64,000 bases of DNA from DAITBA01 sp036824005. Its GTDB lineage: Bacteria; Pseudomonadota; Gammaproteobacteria; Burkholderiales; Rhodocyclaceae. Of the stretch, positions 37,273 through 47,223 are shown one piece after another (within the stretch, counting starts at the first letter, position 1; each line of letters opens with the position of its first letter). The DNA lies in NCBI GenBank assembly GCA_036824005.1, contig DAITBA010000018.1, positions 29,240 through 93,239 on the forward strand. Reading direction: 5' to 3'. The notes under the pieces are model-generated. The model was not told where the DNA came from, made no database searches, and saw only the letters and a program-made list of their open reading frames with translations. The position numbers were made by a program, and so were the translations under genes.

Positions 37273-38343
37273 GTGGGTAGACGCACAAAATCCAAGCAGC
37301 GGGTACAGGTCCTGGAGAAGGCGAGCGAGCGCTGCATTGCCTGCGGCGTGGACTGCCTGCCGGGGCTGGAGCGCTGCTGGAACTGTGGTACGGCGTTACC
37401 TGCCGTATGGGCCGGCGCCTCCGCGTCGCCATCGCCGTCTGAGACTGCTCGGCACGGGCCGGGACTCGCGCCCGACCCTGTGTCCGGCCTGGATGGTTTC
37501 GTCCCTGGCGCACCGCCCCTCAACGATGATGTCTGCGCTACTTCCCTCGATGCCGCGCCGCCTTCCCCCGCCGACGCTCCGGCGGCCGGAGGGCCGCTGC
37601 GGCTCAGCCGCGAGTGGTACGCGCAGGACGTCGGCGCGCAGCTTGCACGGCGCCTGGAGCGCGAGGGCCACGGTGGCTGGCGCGCTCGTCTCGCCGCCGT
37701 GCCGGCGATTGCGTGGCTGGCATTGGCGGTCGTAGTTGTGGCCGTGGCCGGCGCGGTAGGCTACTGGGTTGGCACTCCGGCGCCGGGTGCGGACGGTGCA
37801 GGCATCGCGAATATCGGTAACGTCGACGACGTCCGCCGCGACGCGTGGCGGCCGGACCGGGACCCCGCGCTACTGCCGACCCCGGCCGTGCCGTCGTCAT
37901 CGTCGGCGCCGGTTTCTGCGGCAGGACAACCGCCCGCTGCGAAATTGGGAGAACCGGAACAGAAAGCCCGCACCCGGCGCGACTCGGCGCCGACAAAGCT
38001 TGGTGCGGCGGTATACAAGGAAACCTGCAGCGCCTGCCATGATCCGGGCCGGGGCACCGGGCCGGCGGTGGATCGCCCCGAACTGTGGATGGAGCGCTTC
38101 GCCCGGGGCAAGGAAACCCTTTATGCCAGCGTGCGCGACGGCAAGGGCGAGATGAAGCCTAGAGCGGGCAATCCGACCCTGGGCAACGAGGATCTCGAAG
38201 CCGCGGTGGATTACATGACCGACCGTATCATCCGCCTCAGCGTGGAGCGGGCCGTGGCGCGGATGCCTTTCGCCGGCAACGGTGAGCTATCACTGTCGAA
38301 TTCGGCGCTGCCGGCGCGGGAGGAGGGGGCGGGCGGACGCTGA
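37273..38343 (+). CDS. Zinc-ribbon / transmembrane / cytochrome c5-like protein
   Basis: A 356-residue protein starting with a GTG. The N-terminus has a zinc-ribbon-like pattern, C21-x2-C24 and C35-x2-C38 (RCIACG and CWNCGTAL), then a low-complexity stretch, one transmembrane helix (about residues 142-167), a second linker, and a C-terminal cytochrome c5-like domain with heme motif CSACH at 252-256 and the likely Met ligand in GKGEMKP. The heme domain must be periplasmic, so the zinc ribbon would be cytoplasmic. The role is unknown; it may carry electrons near the quinone pool. Its stop overlaps the ubiA start (TGATG). Confidence 0.7.
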   Translation: MGRRTKSKQRVQVLEKASERCIACGVDCLPGLERCWNCGTALPAVWAGASASPSPSETARHGPGLAPDPVSGLDGFVPGAPPLNDDVCATSLDAAPPSPADAPAAGGPLRLSREWYAQDVGAQLARRLEREGHGGWRARLAAVPAIAWLALAVVVVAVAGAVGYWVGTPAPGADGAGIANIGNVDDVRRDAWRPDRDPALLPTPAVPSSSSAPVSAAGQPPAAKLGEPEQKARTRRDSAPTKLGAAVYKETCSACHDPGRGTGPAVDRPELWMERFARGKETLYASVRDGKGEMKPRAGNPTLGNEDLEAAVDYMTDRIIRLSVERAVARMPFAGNGELSLSNSALPAREEGAGGR

Positions 38344-39227
38344 TGGGGACGATGACGCTCGTTGAACGGCTGAATCACTACGAGAAGCTGATGCGGCTGG
38401 ACAAGCCCATCGGCATACTGCTGCTGCTCTGGCCGACCCTGTGGGGACTGTGGTTCGCCGCCGATGGCCCGCCGCACTGGATGCTGATCTGGATCTTCGT
38501 GCTCGGCACGGTGCTGATGCGCTCCGCCGGGTGTGTCATCAACGACTACGCCGACCGCGGTTTCGATCCCCACGTGGAGCGCACCAAGAACCGGCCTCTT
38601 GCGACCGGCGCCGTGTCGGAGCGCGAGGCACTGATGCTGGCGGCGCTGCTGGCGTTGCTGGCTTTCCTGCTCATCCTGCCCCTGCATCCGCTCGTGTGGG
38701 TGTATGCCTGCGTGGCACTGTTCCTCGCCGCAAGCTATCCGTTCACCAAACGCTTCTTCGCCATTCCGCAAGCCTACCTCGGCATTGCCTTCGGTTTCGG
38801 CATTCCGATGGCCTTTGCCGCCGTGCGCCAGGAGGTTCCGCCGTTGGCCTGGACGCTGCTGCTTGGGAACATATTCTGGGCCATCGCCTACGATACCGAG
38901 TACGCGATGGTGGATCGCGACGACGACATCCGCATCGGTATCAGAACCTCGGCGCTGACCTTCGGGCGCTACGACGTGTTGGCGGTCATGCTCTGTTACG
39001 GCGCGACACTCGCCATCCTCGGCGCGGTCGGCTGGTCAGCGGGTCGCGGCCCGGCTTTCTACGCCGGCCTGGTTGGCGCGGCCGCGCTGATGGTTTATCA
39101 CTTCACTCTGATCCGCGGCCGCGAGCGCATGCGCTGCTTCCGGGCGTTCCTGCACAATAACTGGGTGGGGGCGGTGATTTTCGCCGGTCTGGCCTCGGAC
39201 TTCTGGCTTCAGCCTGGCGGCCAGTGA
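38343..39227 (+). CDS. ubiA: 4-hydroxybenzoate octaprenyltransferase UbiA
   Basis: A 294-residue integral membrane prenyltransferase of ubiquinone synthesis. The two aspartate-rich motifs are present: NDYADRGFDPHVERTKNRP and DTEYAMVDRDDDIRIG. About eight hydrophobic helices follow. The first ATG overlaps the stop of the upstream cytochrome gene, while another ATG three codons later is also possible. With ubiD at 47.2 kb it covers two consecutive steps of the pathway, attaching the polyprenyl chain and then decarboxylating the ring. Confidence 0.93.
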   Translation: MGTMTLVERLNHYEKLMRLDKPIGILLLLWPTLWGLWFAADGPPHWMLIWIFVLGTVLMRSAGCVINDYADRGFDPHVERTKNRPLATGAVSEREALMLAALLALLAFLLILPLHPLVWVYACVALFLAASYPFTKRFFAIPQAYLGIAFGFGIPMAFAAVRQEVPPLAWTLLLGNIFWAIAYDTEYAMVDRDDDIRIGIRTSALTFGRYDVLAVMLCYGATLAILGAVGWSAGRGPAFYAGLVGAAALMVYHFTLIRGRERMRCFRAFLHNNWVGAVIFAGLASDFWLQPGGQ

Positions 39228-39264
39228 GGCGGCGCGTCCGTTCGCACCGCCTTCTACTGCGACG

Positions 39265-39660
39265 TTACAGCGTCTCGCACTTCAGCGAGGCGATCCGGTC
39301 GGTGATATTGCGCCGGCGATCCTTCAGATATTCGAGATAGCTCGGGGCGTTGGGCTGGCGTGCCTGGGTGTCGATGTATTTCACTTCGTCGTTCAGATCC
39401 CGGCAGCGCGCCTGCCTGCCCGCGTCCTGGACTTGGGCGGTGCGCAAGGCCACCGCGTCGGCGGTGGTGCCGGCAACCTGCAATGATTCGCGCTGCGCTT
39501 GGGGACGGGTAGCGGCAGCGCCTCTGTTGATGCCCGATTCGCATGGCTGATCGCTGAACACGGTCCTGCCTTCATGCTGGCACCGATAAATGGCGCCGGC
39601 GGCGGCGGACGAGGAGACGAGCACGAGGGCGAGTGCGGCGACGAAGTTGGTGGTTTTCAT
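39265..39660 (-). CDS. DUF4124 exported protein
   Basis: A 131-residue protein with a signal peptide (residues 1-21, NFVAALALVLVSSSAAA) and the DUF4124 start AIYRCQHEGRTVFSDQPCE just after it. Two cysteines in that motif probably form a disulfide, and two more occur further on (RQARCRDLND and SLKCETL). DUF4124 proteins are common in betaproteobacteria with unknown function. It is convergent with ubiA. Confidence 0.82.
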   Translation of the reverse strand: MKTTNFVAALALVLVSSSAAAGAIYRCQHEGRTVFSDQPCESGINRGAAATRPQAQRESLQVAGTTADAVALRTAQVQDAGRQARCRDLNDEVKYIDTQARQPNAPSYLEYLKDRRRNITDRIASLKCETL

Positions 39661-39753
39661 GGCTCTTTGAGGCTTGATGGGATGGGAGAAATCTGCGACT
39701 CATCACGGTAACGGCGCCTCGCGGTGAAACTTAAGGTGCCGCTGCCGCCTTTG

Positions 39754-41565
<1,812 letters not shown>

Positions 41566-41635
41566 GGCGCCGCATTGTAGCCGCCCGCCGGCAAACGTGT
41601 CCGTGCCCGCAGCGGGGTCGATCCACGCCGCGCGT

Positions 41636-41667
41636 GTGACAGTGCTTCGCAAACGTAGCATTGTCAC
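41636..41667. promoter_or_regulatory. Operator-like inverted repeat between recQ and the formate dehydrogenase operon
   Basis: GTGACAGTGCT at 41636-41646 and AGCATTGTCAC at 41657-41667 match at 10 of 11 bases with a 10-base spacer, so the half-site centres are about two helical turns apart. It lies 70 bases before recQ and about 280-310 bases before the predicted start of the formate dehydrogenase transcript, where it could serve as the upstream site of a sigma-54 activator. Confidence 0.5.
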
Positions 41668-41921
41668 TGGCCGGCCGTGTGGCATCGGTGCCGGTAGGAG
41701 CGGCGAACGGCCCGCACTTCAGGTCACCTTGGTTCGCGCGGCACAAAACGCGCAGGCGCGAAACCCGAGGACGTGGGGACCGGCGGATTTGAGGCATCGG
41801 TTGGCGGCGCTGCGACAGCACAAAACTTCCCCATGGCCGGGCCGCCTGCGTGCCCTGGCTCGTGGCACGGCTCCTCAAAGGGCGTTGTGCCGCCCTCGAC
41901 GGCGATACCGCCCGGGGGCGA

Positions 41922-41938
41922 TTGGCACTAATATTGCT
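41922..41938 (+). promoter_or_regulatory. Sigma-54 (RpoN) promoter of the formate dehydrogenase operon
   Basis: TTGGCAC followed by TAATA and TTGCT matches the -24/-12 consensus; the GG and GC pairs are exactly 10 bases apart. Transcription would begin near 41949, 32 bases before the ATG at 41981. Such a promoter needs an enhancer-binding activator, not encoded in this window. No other regulatory element in the 415-base gap is as clear, apart from the repeat at 41636-41667. Confidence 0.72.
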
Positions 41939-41980
41939 GCCATCCTGAGTCCGACACTGCAATCCATTGGTCCCGTCACC

Positions 41981-43651
41981 ATGCCGCGCGAAAGCAGCCG
42001 CATCAAAAACCCCGTGGCGCCGCAGCTACGCGCCGAAGTCCGACGCCTGCTCGGTGCGCCGCCGCTGCGGCGCGACCTGCTCATTGAATATCTGCATTGC
42101 ATACAGGACCATTACGGCCACCTGTCCTCCGCCCACCTCGCCGCCCTGGCAGTGGAAATGGGTCTGGCGCGTGCCGAGGTGTTCGAAGTCGCGACCTTCT
42201 ACCACCACTTCGATGTCGTGCGCGACGGCGAGGACGCACCGCCACGGCTGACGGTCCGTGTGTGCGATTCGCTTGCCTGCGAGATGGCCGGCGCGCACGA
42301 GTTGATCGCACAACTGAAGGCGGCGCTCGAGCCGTCGGTGCGCGTGCAGGCAGTGCCCTGCGTCGGCCGCTGCGACAGCGCGCCGGCGGCGGTGGTCGGC
42401 TGGAATCCCCTTGGCGCAGCCACCGCGGACCAGGTGTGCGAGGCGGTGGCCGCCGGCGCCACGGTGGCGCCCTTGCCCGATGTGATCGACCTCGACGCCT
42501 ACCGCGACACCGGCGGCTATCGGGTCTACGAGGTGTGTCGTTCCGGTCGGCGCACGGCCGAGTCGATCATCAGTGAGCTGGAGAAATCCAGCCTGCGCGG
42601 CCTTGGCGGGGCTGGCTTTCCCGCCGGGCGAAAGTGGCGCATCGTGCGCGACATGCCGGCGCCGAAGCTCATGGCGGTCAACATCGACGAGGGCGAGCCG
42701 GGTACCTTCAAGGACCGTCACTACCTGGAGCGCGATCCCCACCGCTTTCTCGAAGGAATGCTCATTGCCGCCTGGGCGGTGGGCATCGAGGATGTCTACA
42801 TTTACATCCGCGACGAATACGCCGGCTGTCGCGCCGCGCTCGCTGCCGAGCTGGAGAAACTGCGCGTCGCCTATCCTGCCTCGGAAAACCTGCTCCCCCG
42901 CATCGAACTGCGCCGCGGCGCCGGCGCCTACATCTGCGGCGAGGAGTCGGCCATGATCGAATCCATCGAGGGCAAGCGCGGCATGCCGCGGCTGCGCCCG
43001 CCCTATGTTGCCGAGGTCGGCTTGTTCGGCCGCCCGACCCTGGAGCACAACATGGAGACCCTGTACTGGGTGCGCGACATCATCGAGCGCGGTGCCGACT
43101 GGTTCGCCGCGCAGGGCCGGCGCGGCCGCAAGGGTCTGCGTTCGTTCTCCGTCAGCGGCCGGGTGGCCAAGCCGGGTGTGCATCTAGCGCCCGCGGGCAT
43201 CAGCCTGCGCGAGCTGGTGGACGAATATTGTGGTGGCATGGCGCCGGGTCACGACTTGTACGGCTATTTCCCCGGCGGTGCCTCGGGCGGCATCCTGCCG
43301 GCAGCGCTGGCCGATCTGCCTCTAGACTTCGACACCCTGCAATCCCAAGGCTGTTTCATCGGCTCGGCGGCGATCATCGTGCTTTCCCAGCACGATAGCG
43401 CGCGCCGCGCCGCGCTCAATGCCATGCGCTTTTTCGCCCACGAATCCTGCGGCAAATGCACGCCGTGCCGGGTCGGTACCGCAAAGGCGACGGCACTGAT
43501 GGAGCAGGGGCAATGGGACGTGCCGTTGCTACAGGAGCTCGCCCAGGTGATGATGGATGCCTCGATCTGCGGCCTTGGACAGGCGGCGCCCAACCCGCTG
43601 CTGTCGGTGCTGAAATTCTTTCCCCACGAATTGCAGGAGCGCGGCAAATGA
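41981..43651 (+). CDS. NAD-dependent formate dehydrogenase, fused NuoE-NuoF-type beta subunit
   Basis: A 556-residue fusion. Residues 1-155 are a NuoE-like [2Fe-2S] thioredoxin fold with the four cysteines in RVCDSLACEM and CVGRCDSAP. The rest is NuoF-like: FMN and NAD binding around LRGLGGAGFPAGRKW, NIDEGEPGTFKDRHY and GAGAYICGEESAMIES, and the [4Fe-4S] cysteines in ESCGKCTPCRVG plus SICGLG. It passes electrons from the catalytic subunit to NAD. The fusion resembles Fdh1B of methylotrophs rather than the separate FdsG and FdsB of Cupriavidus. The ATG chosen follows the sigma-54 promoter by 32 bases from its predicted start. Confidence 0.9.
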   Translation: MPRESSRIKNPVAPQLRAEVRRLLGAPPLRRDLLIEYLHCIQDHYGHLSSAHLAALAVEMGLARAEVFEVATFYHHFDVVRDGEDAPPRLTVRVCDSLACEMAGAHELIAQLKAALEPSVRVQAVPCVGRCDSAPAAVVGWNPLGAATADQVCEAVAAGATVAPLPDVIDLDAYRDTGGYRVYEVCRSGRRTAESIISELEKSSLRGLGGAGFPAGRKWRIVRDMPAPKLMAVNIDEGEPGTFKDRHYLERDPHRFLEGMLIAAWAVGIEDVYIYIRDEYAGCRAALAAELEKLRVAYPASENLLPRIELRRGAGAYICGEESAMIESIEGKRGMPRLRPPYVAEVGLFGRPTLEHNMETLYWVRDIIERGADWFAAQGRRGRKGLRSFSVSGRVAKPGVHLAPAGISLRELVDEYCGGMAPGHDLYGYFPGGASGGILPAALADLPLDFDTLQSQGCFIGSAAIIVLSQHDSARRAALNAMRFFAHESCGKCTPCRVGTAKATALMEQGQWDVPLLQELAQVMMDASICGLGQAAPNPLLSVLKFFPHELQERGK

Positions 43652-46419
43652 GCGCGGTTATGACGGAACGGTCAGTGACCTTTACTCTCGATGGCAGGCC
43701 GATCGAGGCGCGGCCGGGCGAAACGGTTCTGCAGGTGGCGCGGCGTCACGGCATCGAGATCCCGCACCTATGCTATACCCCTGGCATGCGTGCCGACGGC
43801 AACTGCCGCGCCTGCGTGGTCGAGATCGAAGGCGAGCGCGTGCTTGCTCCGTCGTGCTGCCGCCGCCCGACGCCGGGCATGAGAGTCAAAGCGGAGAGTC
43901 CGCGGGCGCTGGCGGCGCAGCGCATGGTGCTTGAGCTGCTGCAGTCTGACATGCCGGCCGAGCCGCTGCGCAGCGATTCGGAGCTGGAGTACTGGAGCCG
44001 CAAGTTGGCGGTCGGCACTCCCCGCTTCGCCGCGCGAACGCGCCTGGAAATGGACGTCAGCCATCCGGCCATTGCCGTCAATCTCGATGCCTGCATTCAG
44101 TGCACTCGCTGCCTGCGCGCCTGCCGCGAGCTGCAAGCGAACGATGTCATCGGCTATGCGCGGCGCGGCGCCCACGCCGAGATCGTGTTCGATTTTGCCG
44201 ACCCGATGGGCGAGAGCTCCTGTGTCGGCTGCGGCGAGTGCGTGCAGGCATGCCCGACCGGGGCGCTGCTGGAAAAGACCCTGGTCGGCAAGCCCGTTGC
44301 CGAGAGGGAAGTGGACTCGCTGTGCCCCTACTGCGGTGTCGGCTGCCAGGTGACCTATCGTGTCCATGACGATAGAATCGTTGCCGCCGAAGGGCGCGAC
44401 GGTCCCGCCAATCACGGCCGGTTGTGCGTCAAGGGACGATTCGGCTACGACTATGCACGCCATGCCCATCGCCTCACCAGACCGCTGATCCGCCGTCCGG
44501 ACATGCCGAAAAACATGGCGGTAGATCCCGCGCGACCGCTCGACGTGTTCCGCGAGGCGAGCTGGGACGAGGCGCTCGACTTCGCCGCTGGAGGCCTGGT
44601 ACGCATTCGCGATACCTACGGCAAGCAGGCGCTCGCTGGCTTCGGCTCGGCCAAGGGCAGCAACGAGGAAGCCTACCTGTTTCAGAAGCTGGTACGTACC
44701 GGATTCGGCACCAACAATGTCGATCATTGCACGCGCCTATGCCATGCGTCCAGCGTCGCGGCGCTGCTGGAGTGCATCGGCTCGGGCGCGGTGTCCAATC
44801 CGGTGAGCGATGTTCAGTACGCCGACGTCATCGTCGTGGTCGGCGCCAATCCGACGGTCAATCATCCGGTGGCGGCCACCTTCATGAAGAACGCGGTGGA
44901 GCGCGGGGCGAAACTGATCGTCATGGATCCGCGCGAGACGGACCTGGCGCGCCATGCCACGCACTTTCTCCAGTTCCGTCCCGACACCGACGTGGCGCTG
45001 CTCAACGCCATCATGCACGTCATCGTTGCCGAGGGGCTGACCAACGAGGACTACATCGCCAATCACACCGAAGGTTTCGAGGCATTCCGCGAAAACCTCA
45101 AGTACTTCCCGCCGGAGGAAATGGCCGCCATCTGCGGCATCGACGCTGCCACCATCCGCCAGGTGGCGCGGCTGTACGCGAAGTCGAAGGGCTCGATGAT
45201 CTTTTGGGGCATGGGCGTGTCCCAGCATGTGCATGGCACCGACAATGCGCGCTGCCTGATTGCGCTGGCGCTGATGACCGGCCAGATCGGCCGGCGCGGC
45301 ACGGGCCTGCATCCGCTGCGCGGTCAGAACAACGTCCAGGGCGCTTCCGACTCGGGGCTTATCCCGATGGTATTCCCCGACTATCAGCGGGTGGACAACG
45401 CCGTGGCACGTGCCCGCTTCGAGTCCCTGTGGGGCACGACGCTGGATGCGAAACCCGGCCTGACCGTGGTCGAGATCATGCATGCGGCGCAGCGCGGCGA
45501 CATCCGTGGTATGTACGTCGAGGGCGAGAATCCGGCCATGTCGGACCCCGATCTCAACCACGCGCGGGCCGCGCTGGCGGGGCTCGACCATTTGGTCGTT
45601 CAAGACATTTTTCTGACCGAGACCGCAATGTTTGCCGATGTCGTTCTGCCGGCGGGCGCCTTTGCTGAGAAGGTCGGCAGCTTCACCAATACCGATCGCA
45701 CCGTGCAGATGGCGCGCGCCGTGCTGCCGCTGCCTGGCGAGGCGCGCCAAGACCTGTGGATCATCCAGGAGATGGCGCGCCGCATGGGCCTGAACTGGAA
45801 CTACGCCGGGCCGGCCGAGGTGTATGCCGAAATGCGCAAGGCCATGGACTCCATTGCCGGCATTACCTGGGAGCGGCTGGAGCGCGAGCATGCCGTGACC
45901 TACCCCTGCCTGCGCGAGGGCGATGCCGGCGAGGAAGTGATCTTTAGGGACCGTTTCCCCACGGCATCGGGCCGGGGCAAGTTCGTGCCGGCGCGGCTGC
46001 TCACCGCCGACGAGCAACCCGACGATGCCTATCCCGCCGTCCTGATCACAGGACGCACGCTTGAGCATTGGCATACCGGCTCGATGACGCGGCGGTCGCG
46101 GACGCTCGATGCGCTGGAGCCCGAAGCCTATGCTGCTGTCAATCCAATGGATCTGGCGGAACTGGGCATCGCGCCCGGCGCGCCCGTGGCACTGACGACG
46201 CGCCGCGGCACGATCACGGCGCGGGCGCGTCCAGATGCCGGTCTGGCCCGCGGCACGGTGTTCGTGCCCTTCTGCTTCGTCGAAGCGGCGGCCAACATCC
46301 TTACCAATCCAGCGCTCGATCCCTTCGGCAAGATTCCCGAGTTCAAGTACTGCGCGGTGCGCGTCAGCCGGGCGACGGAGCAGGGTGTTGCGCAGGGCGA
46401 GGCGCCGCTGCTGTCGTGA
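43648..46419 (+). CDS. NAD-dependent formate dehydrogenase catalytic subunit (molybdo- or tungstoenzyme)
   Basis: A 923-residue catalytic subunit, overlapping the beta subunit gene by ATGA. Order of domains: [2Fe-2S] ferredoxin (about residues 1-85, CYTPGMRADGNCRAC), a NuoG-type His-Cys cluster, two [4Fe-4S] sites (CIQCTRCLRAC, CVGCGECVQACP), the [4Fe-4S] of the catalytic part (CPYCGVGCQV), and the bis-MGD domain. The metal ligand is a cysteine in CTRLCHASSVAALLE, not selenocysteine, with GRTLEHWHTGSMTRRS downstream. It oxidises formate to CO2 in the cytoplasm. The maturation genes fdsC/fdhD are not in the window. Confidence 0.93.
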   Translation: MSAVMTERSVTFTLDGRPIEARPGETVLQVARRHGIEIPHLCYTPGMRADGNCRACVVEIEGERVLAPSCCRRPTPGMRVKAESPRALAAQRMVLELLQSDMPAEPLRSDSELEYWSRKLAVGTPRFAARTRLEMDVSHPAIAVNLDACIQCTRCLRACRELQANDVIGYARRGAHAEIVFDFADPMGESSCVGCGECVQACPTGALLEKTLVGKPVAEREVDSLCPYCGVGCQVTYRVHDDRIVAAEGRDGPANHGRLCVKGRFGYDYARHAHRLTRPLIRRPDMPKNMAVDPARPLDVFREASWDEALDFAAGGLVRIRDTYGKQALAGFGSAKGSNEEAYLFQKLVRTGFGTNNVDHCTRLCHASSVAALLECIGSGAVSNPVSDVQYADVIVVVGANPTVNHPVAATFMKNAVERGAKLIVMDPRETDLARHATHFLQFRPDTDVALLNAIMHVIVAEGLTNEDYIANHTEGFEAFRENLKYFPPEEMAAICGIDAATIRQVARLYAKSKGSMIFWGMGVSQHVHGTDNARCLIALALMTGQIGRRGTGLHPLRGQNNVQGASDSGLIPMVFPDYQRVDNAVARARFESLWGTTLDAKPGLTVVEIMHAAQRGDIRGMYVEGENPAMSDPDLNHARAALAGLDHLVVQDIFLTETAMFADVVLPAGAFAEKVGSFTNTDRTVQMARAVLPLPGEARQDLWIIQEMARRMGLNWNYAGPAEVYAEMRKAMDSIAGITWERLEREHAVTYPCLREGDAGEEVIFRDRFPTASGRGKFVPARLLTADEQPDDAYPAVLITGRTLEHWHTGSMTRRSRTLDALEPEAYAAVNPMDLAELGIAPGAPVALTTRRGTITARARPDAGLARGTVFVPFCFVEAAANILTNPALDPFGKIPEFKYCAVRVSRATEQGVAQGEAPLLS

Positions 46420-46446
46420 CCGCCGCGCCGCGCGCTTGACGGCGGA

Positions 46447-47154
46447 ATGGAGTTCCCCGGCCCGCTCATCGCAGGGCGGCTGATCCGCCGCTATCAGCGT
46501 TTTCTTGCCGACGTGCGCGTTGGCGATGAAGTCGTCACCGCGCACTGTCCCAACACTGGATCCATGCTCGGCTGCGCCCAGCCCGGCAGCCCTGTCTGGC
46601 TGAGCGTGTCGCACAAGCCCGGGCGGAAACACCCGCTTACCTGGGAGCTGGTGGCCGCGGCCGGCGGCACCATGGTCGGCATCAATACCGTGCGCAGCAA
46701 TGCCCTCGTCGCGGAAGCGATCGGTGGGGGGCTGGTGCCGGAGTTCGACGGCTACGACGATTTGCGCCACGAAGTGCGTTACGGGCGCGAGTCGAGCCGC
46801 ATCGACATGCTGCTCATTGCCGCCGACGGTCGGCGCTGCTACGTGGAGGTCAAGAACGTTACCGCCGCAGTTGCCGATGGCATTGCCCTGTTTCCCGATG
46901 CCGTGAGTGCCCGGGGCACAAAGCACCTGCGCGAACTCATGGCTATGGTGGGCGACGGGCACCGTGCCGTGGTCTGCTTCTGCGCCCAGCGCGAGGACGT
47001 GCGCGAGGTTCGCCCCGCCGACGCCATCGACGCCGAGTATGGTCGGACGCTGCGCGCAGCGATTGCCGCCGGCGTCGAGGCCATCGCCCTGCGCGCCCAG
47101 GTGACACCGCACGCGATCCGGCTGTGCGAGCGTGTCCCTGTCGTCTGTCCCTGA
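46447..47154 (+). CDS. sfsA: SfsA family DNA/RNA nuclease
   Basis: A 235-residue protein of the SfsA family. Diagnostic stretches: RYQRFLADV, HCPNTGSMLG, GINTVRSNALVAEAI, RIDMLLIAADGRRCYVEVKNVT (the D-x(n)-E-x-K nuclease-like core), and FPDAVSARGTKHLRELM. It was first described as a sugar fermentation stimulation protein and resembles a PD-(D/E)xK nuclease; its cellular role is uncertain. It lies 27 bases after the formate dehydrogenase gene, possibly read from the same transcript. Confidence 0.9.
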   Translation: MEFPGPLIAGRLIRRYQRFLADVRVGDEVVTAHCPNTGSMLGCAQPGSPVWLSVSHKPGRKHPLTWELVAAAGGTMVGINTVRSNALVAEAIGGGLVPEFDGYDDLRHEVRYGRESSRIDMLLIAADGRRCYVEVKNVTAAVADGIALFPDAVSARGTKHLRELMAMVGDGHRAVVCFCAQREDVREVRPADAIDAEYGRTLRAAIAAGVEAIALRAQVTPHAIRLCERVPVVCP

Positions 47155-47223
47155 GTGTGCACCACCGTCGCCCGGCGCCTGCCCGTATAATGCCCCGGTC
47201 TATCGCAGCGGCTTGACGTCTTC

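Noticed and set aside
44736..44765. Selenocysteine at the formate dehydrogenase active site
   Set aside because: The active-site codon is TGC (CTRLCHASS), a normal cysteine, with no in-frame TGA.
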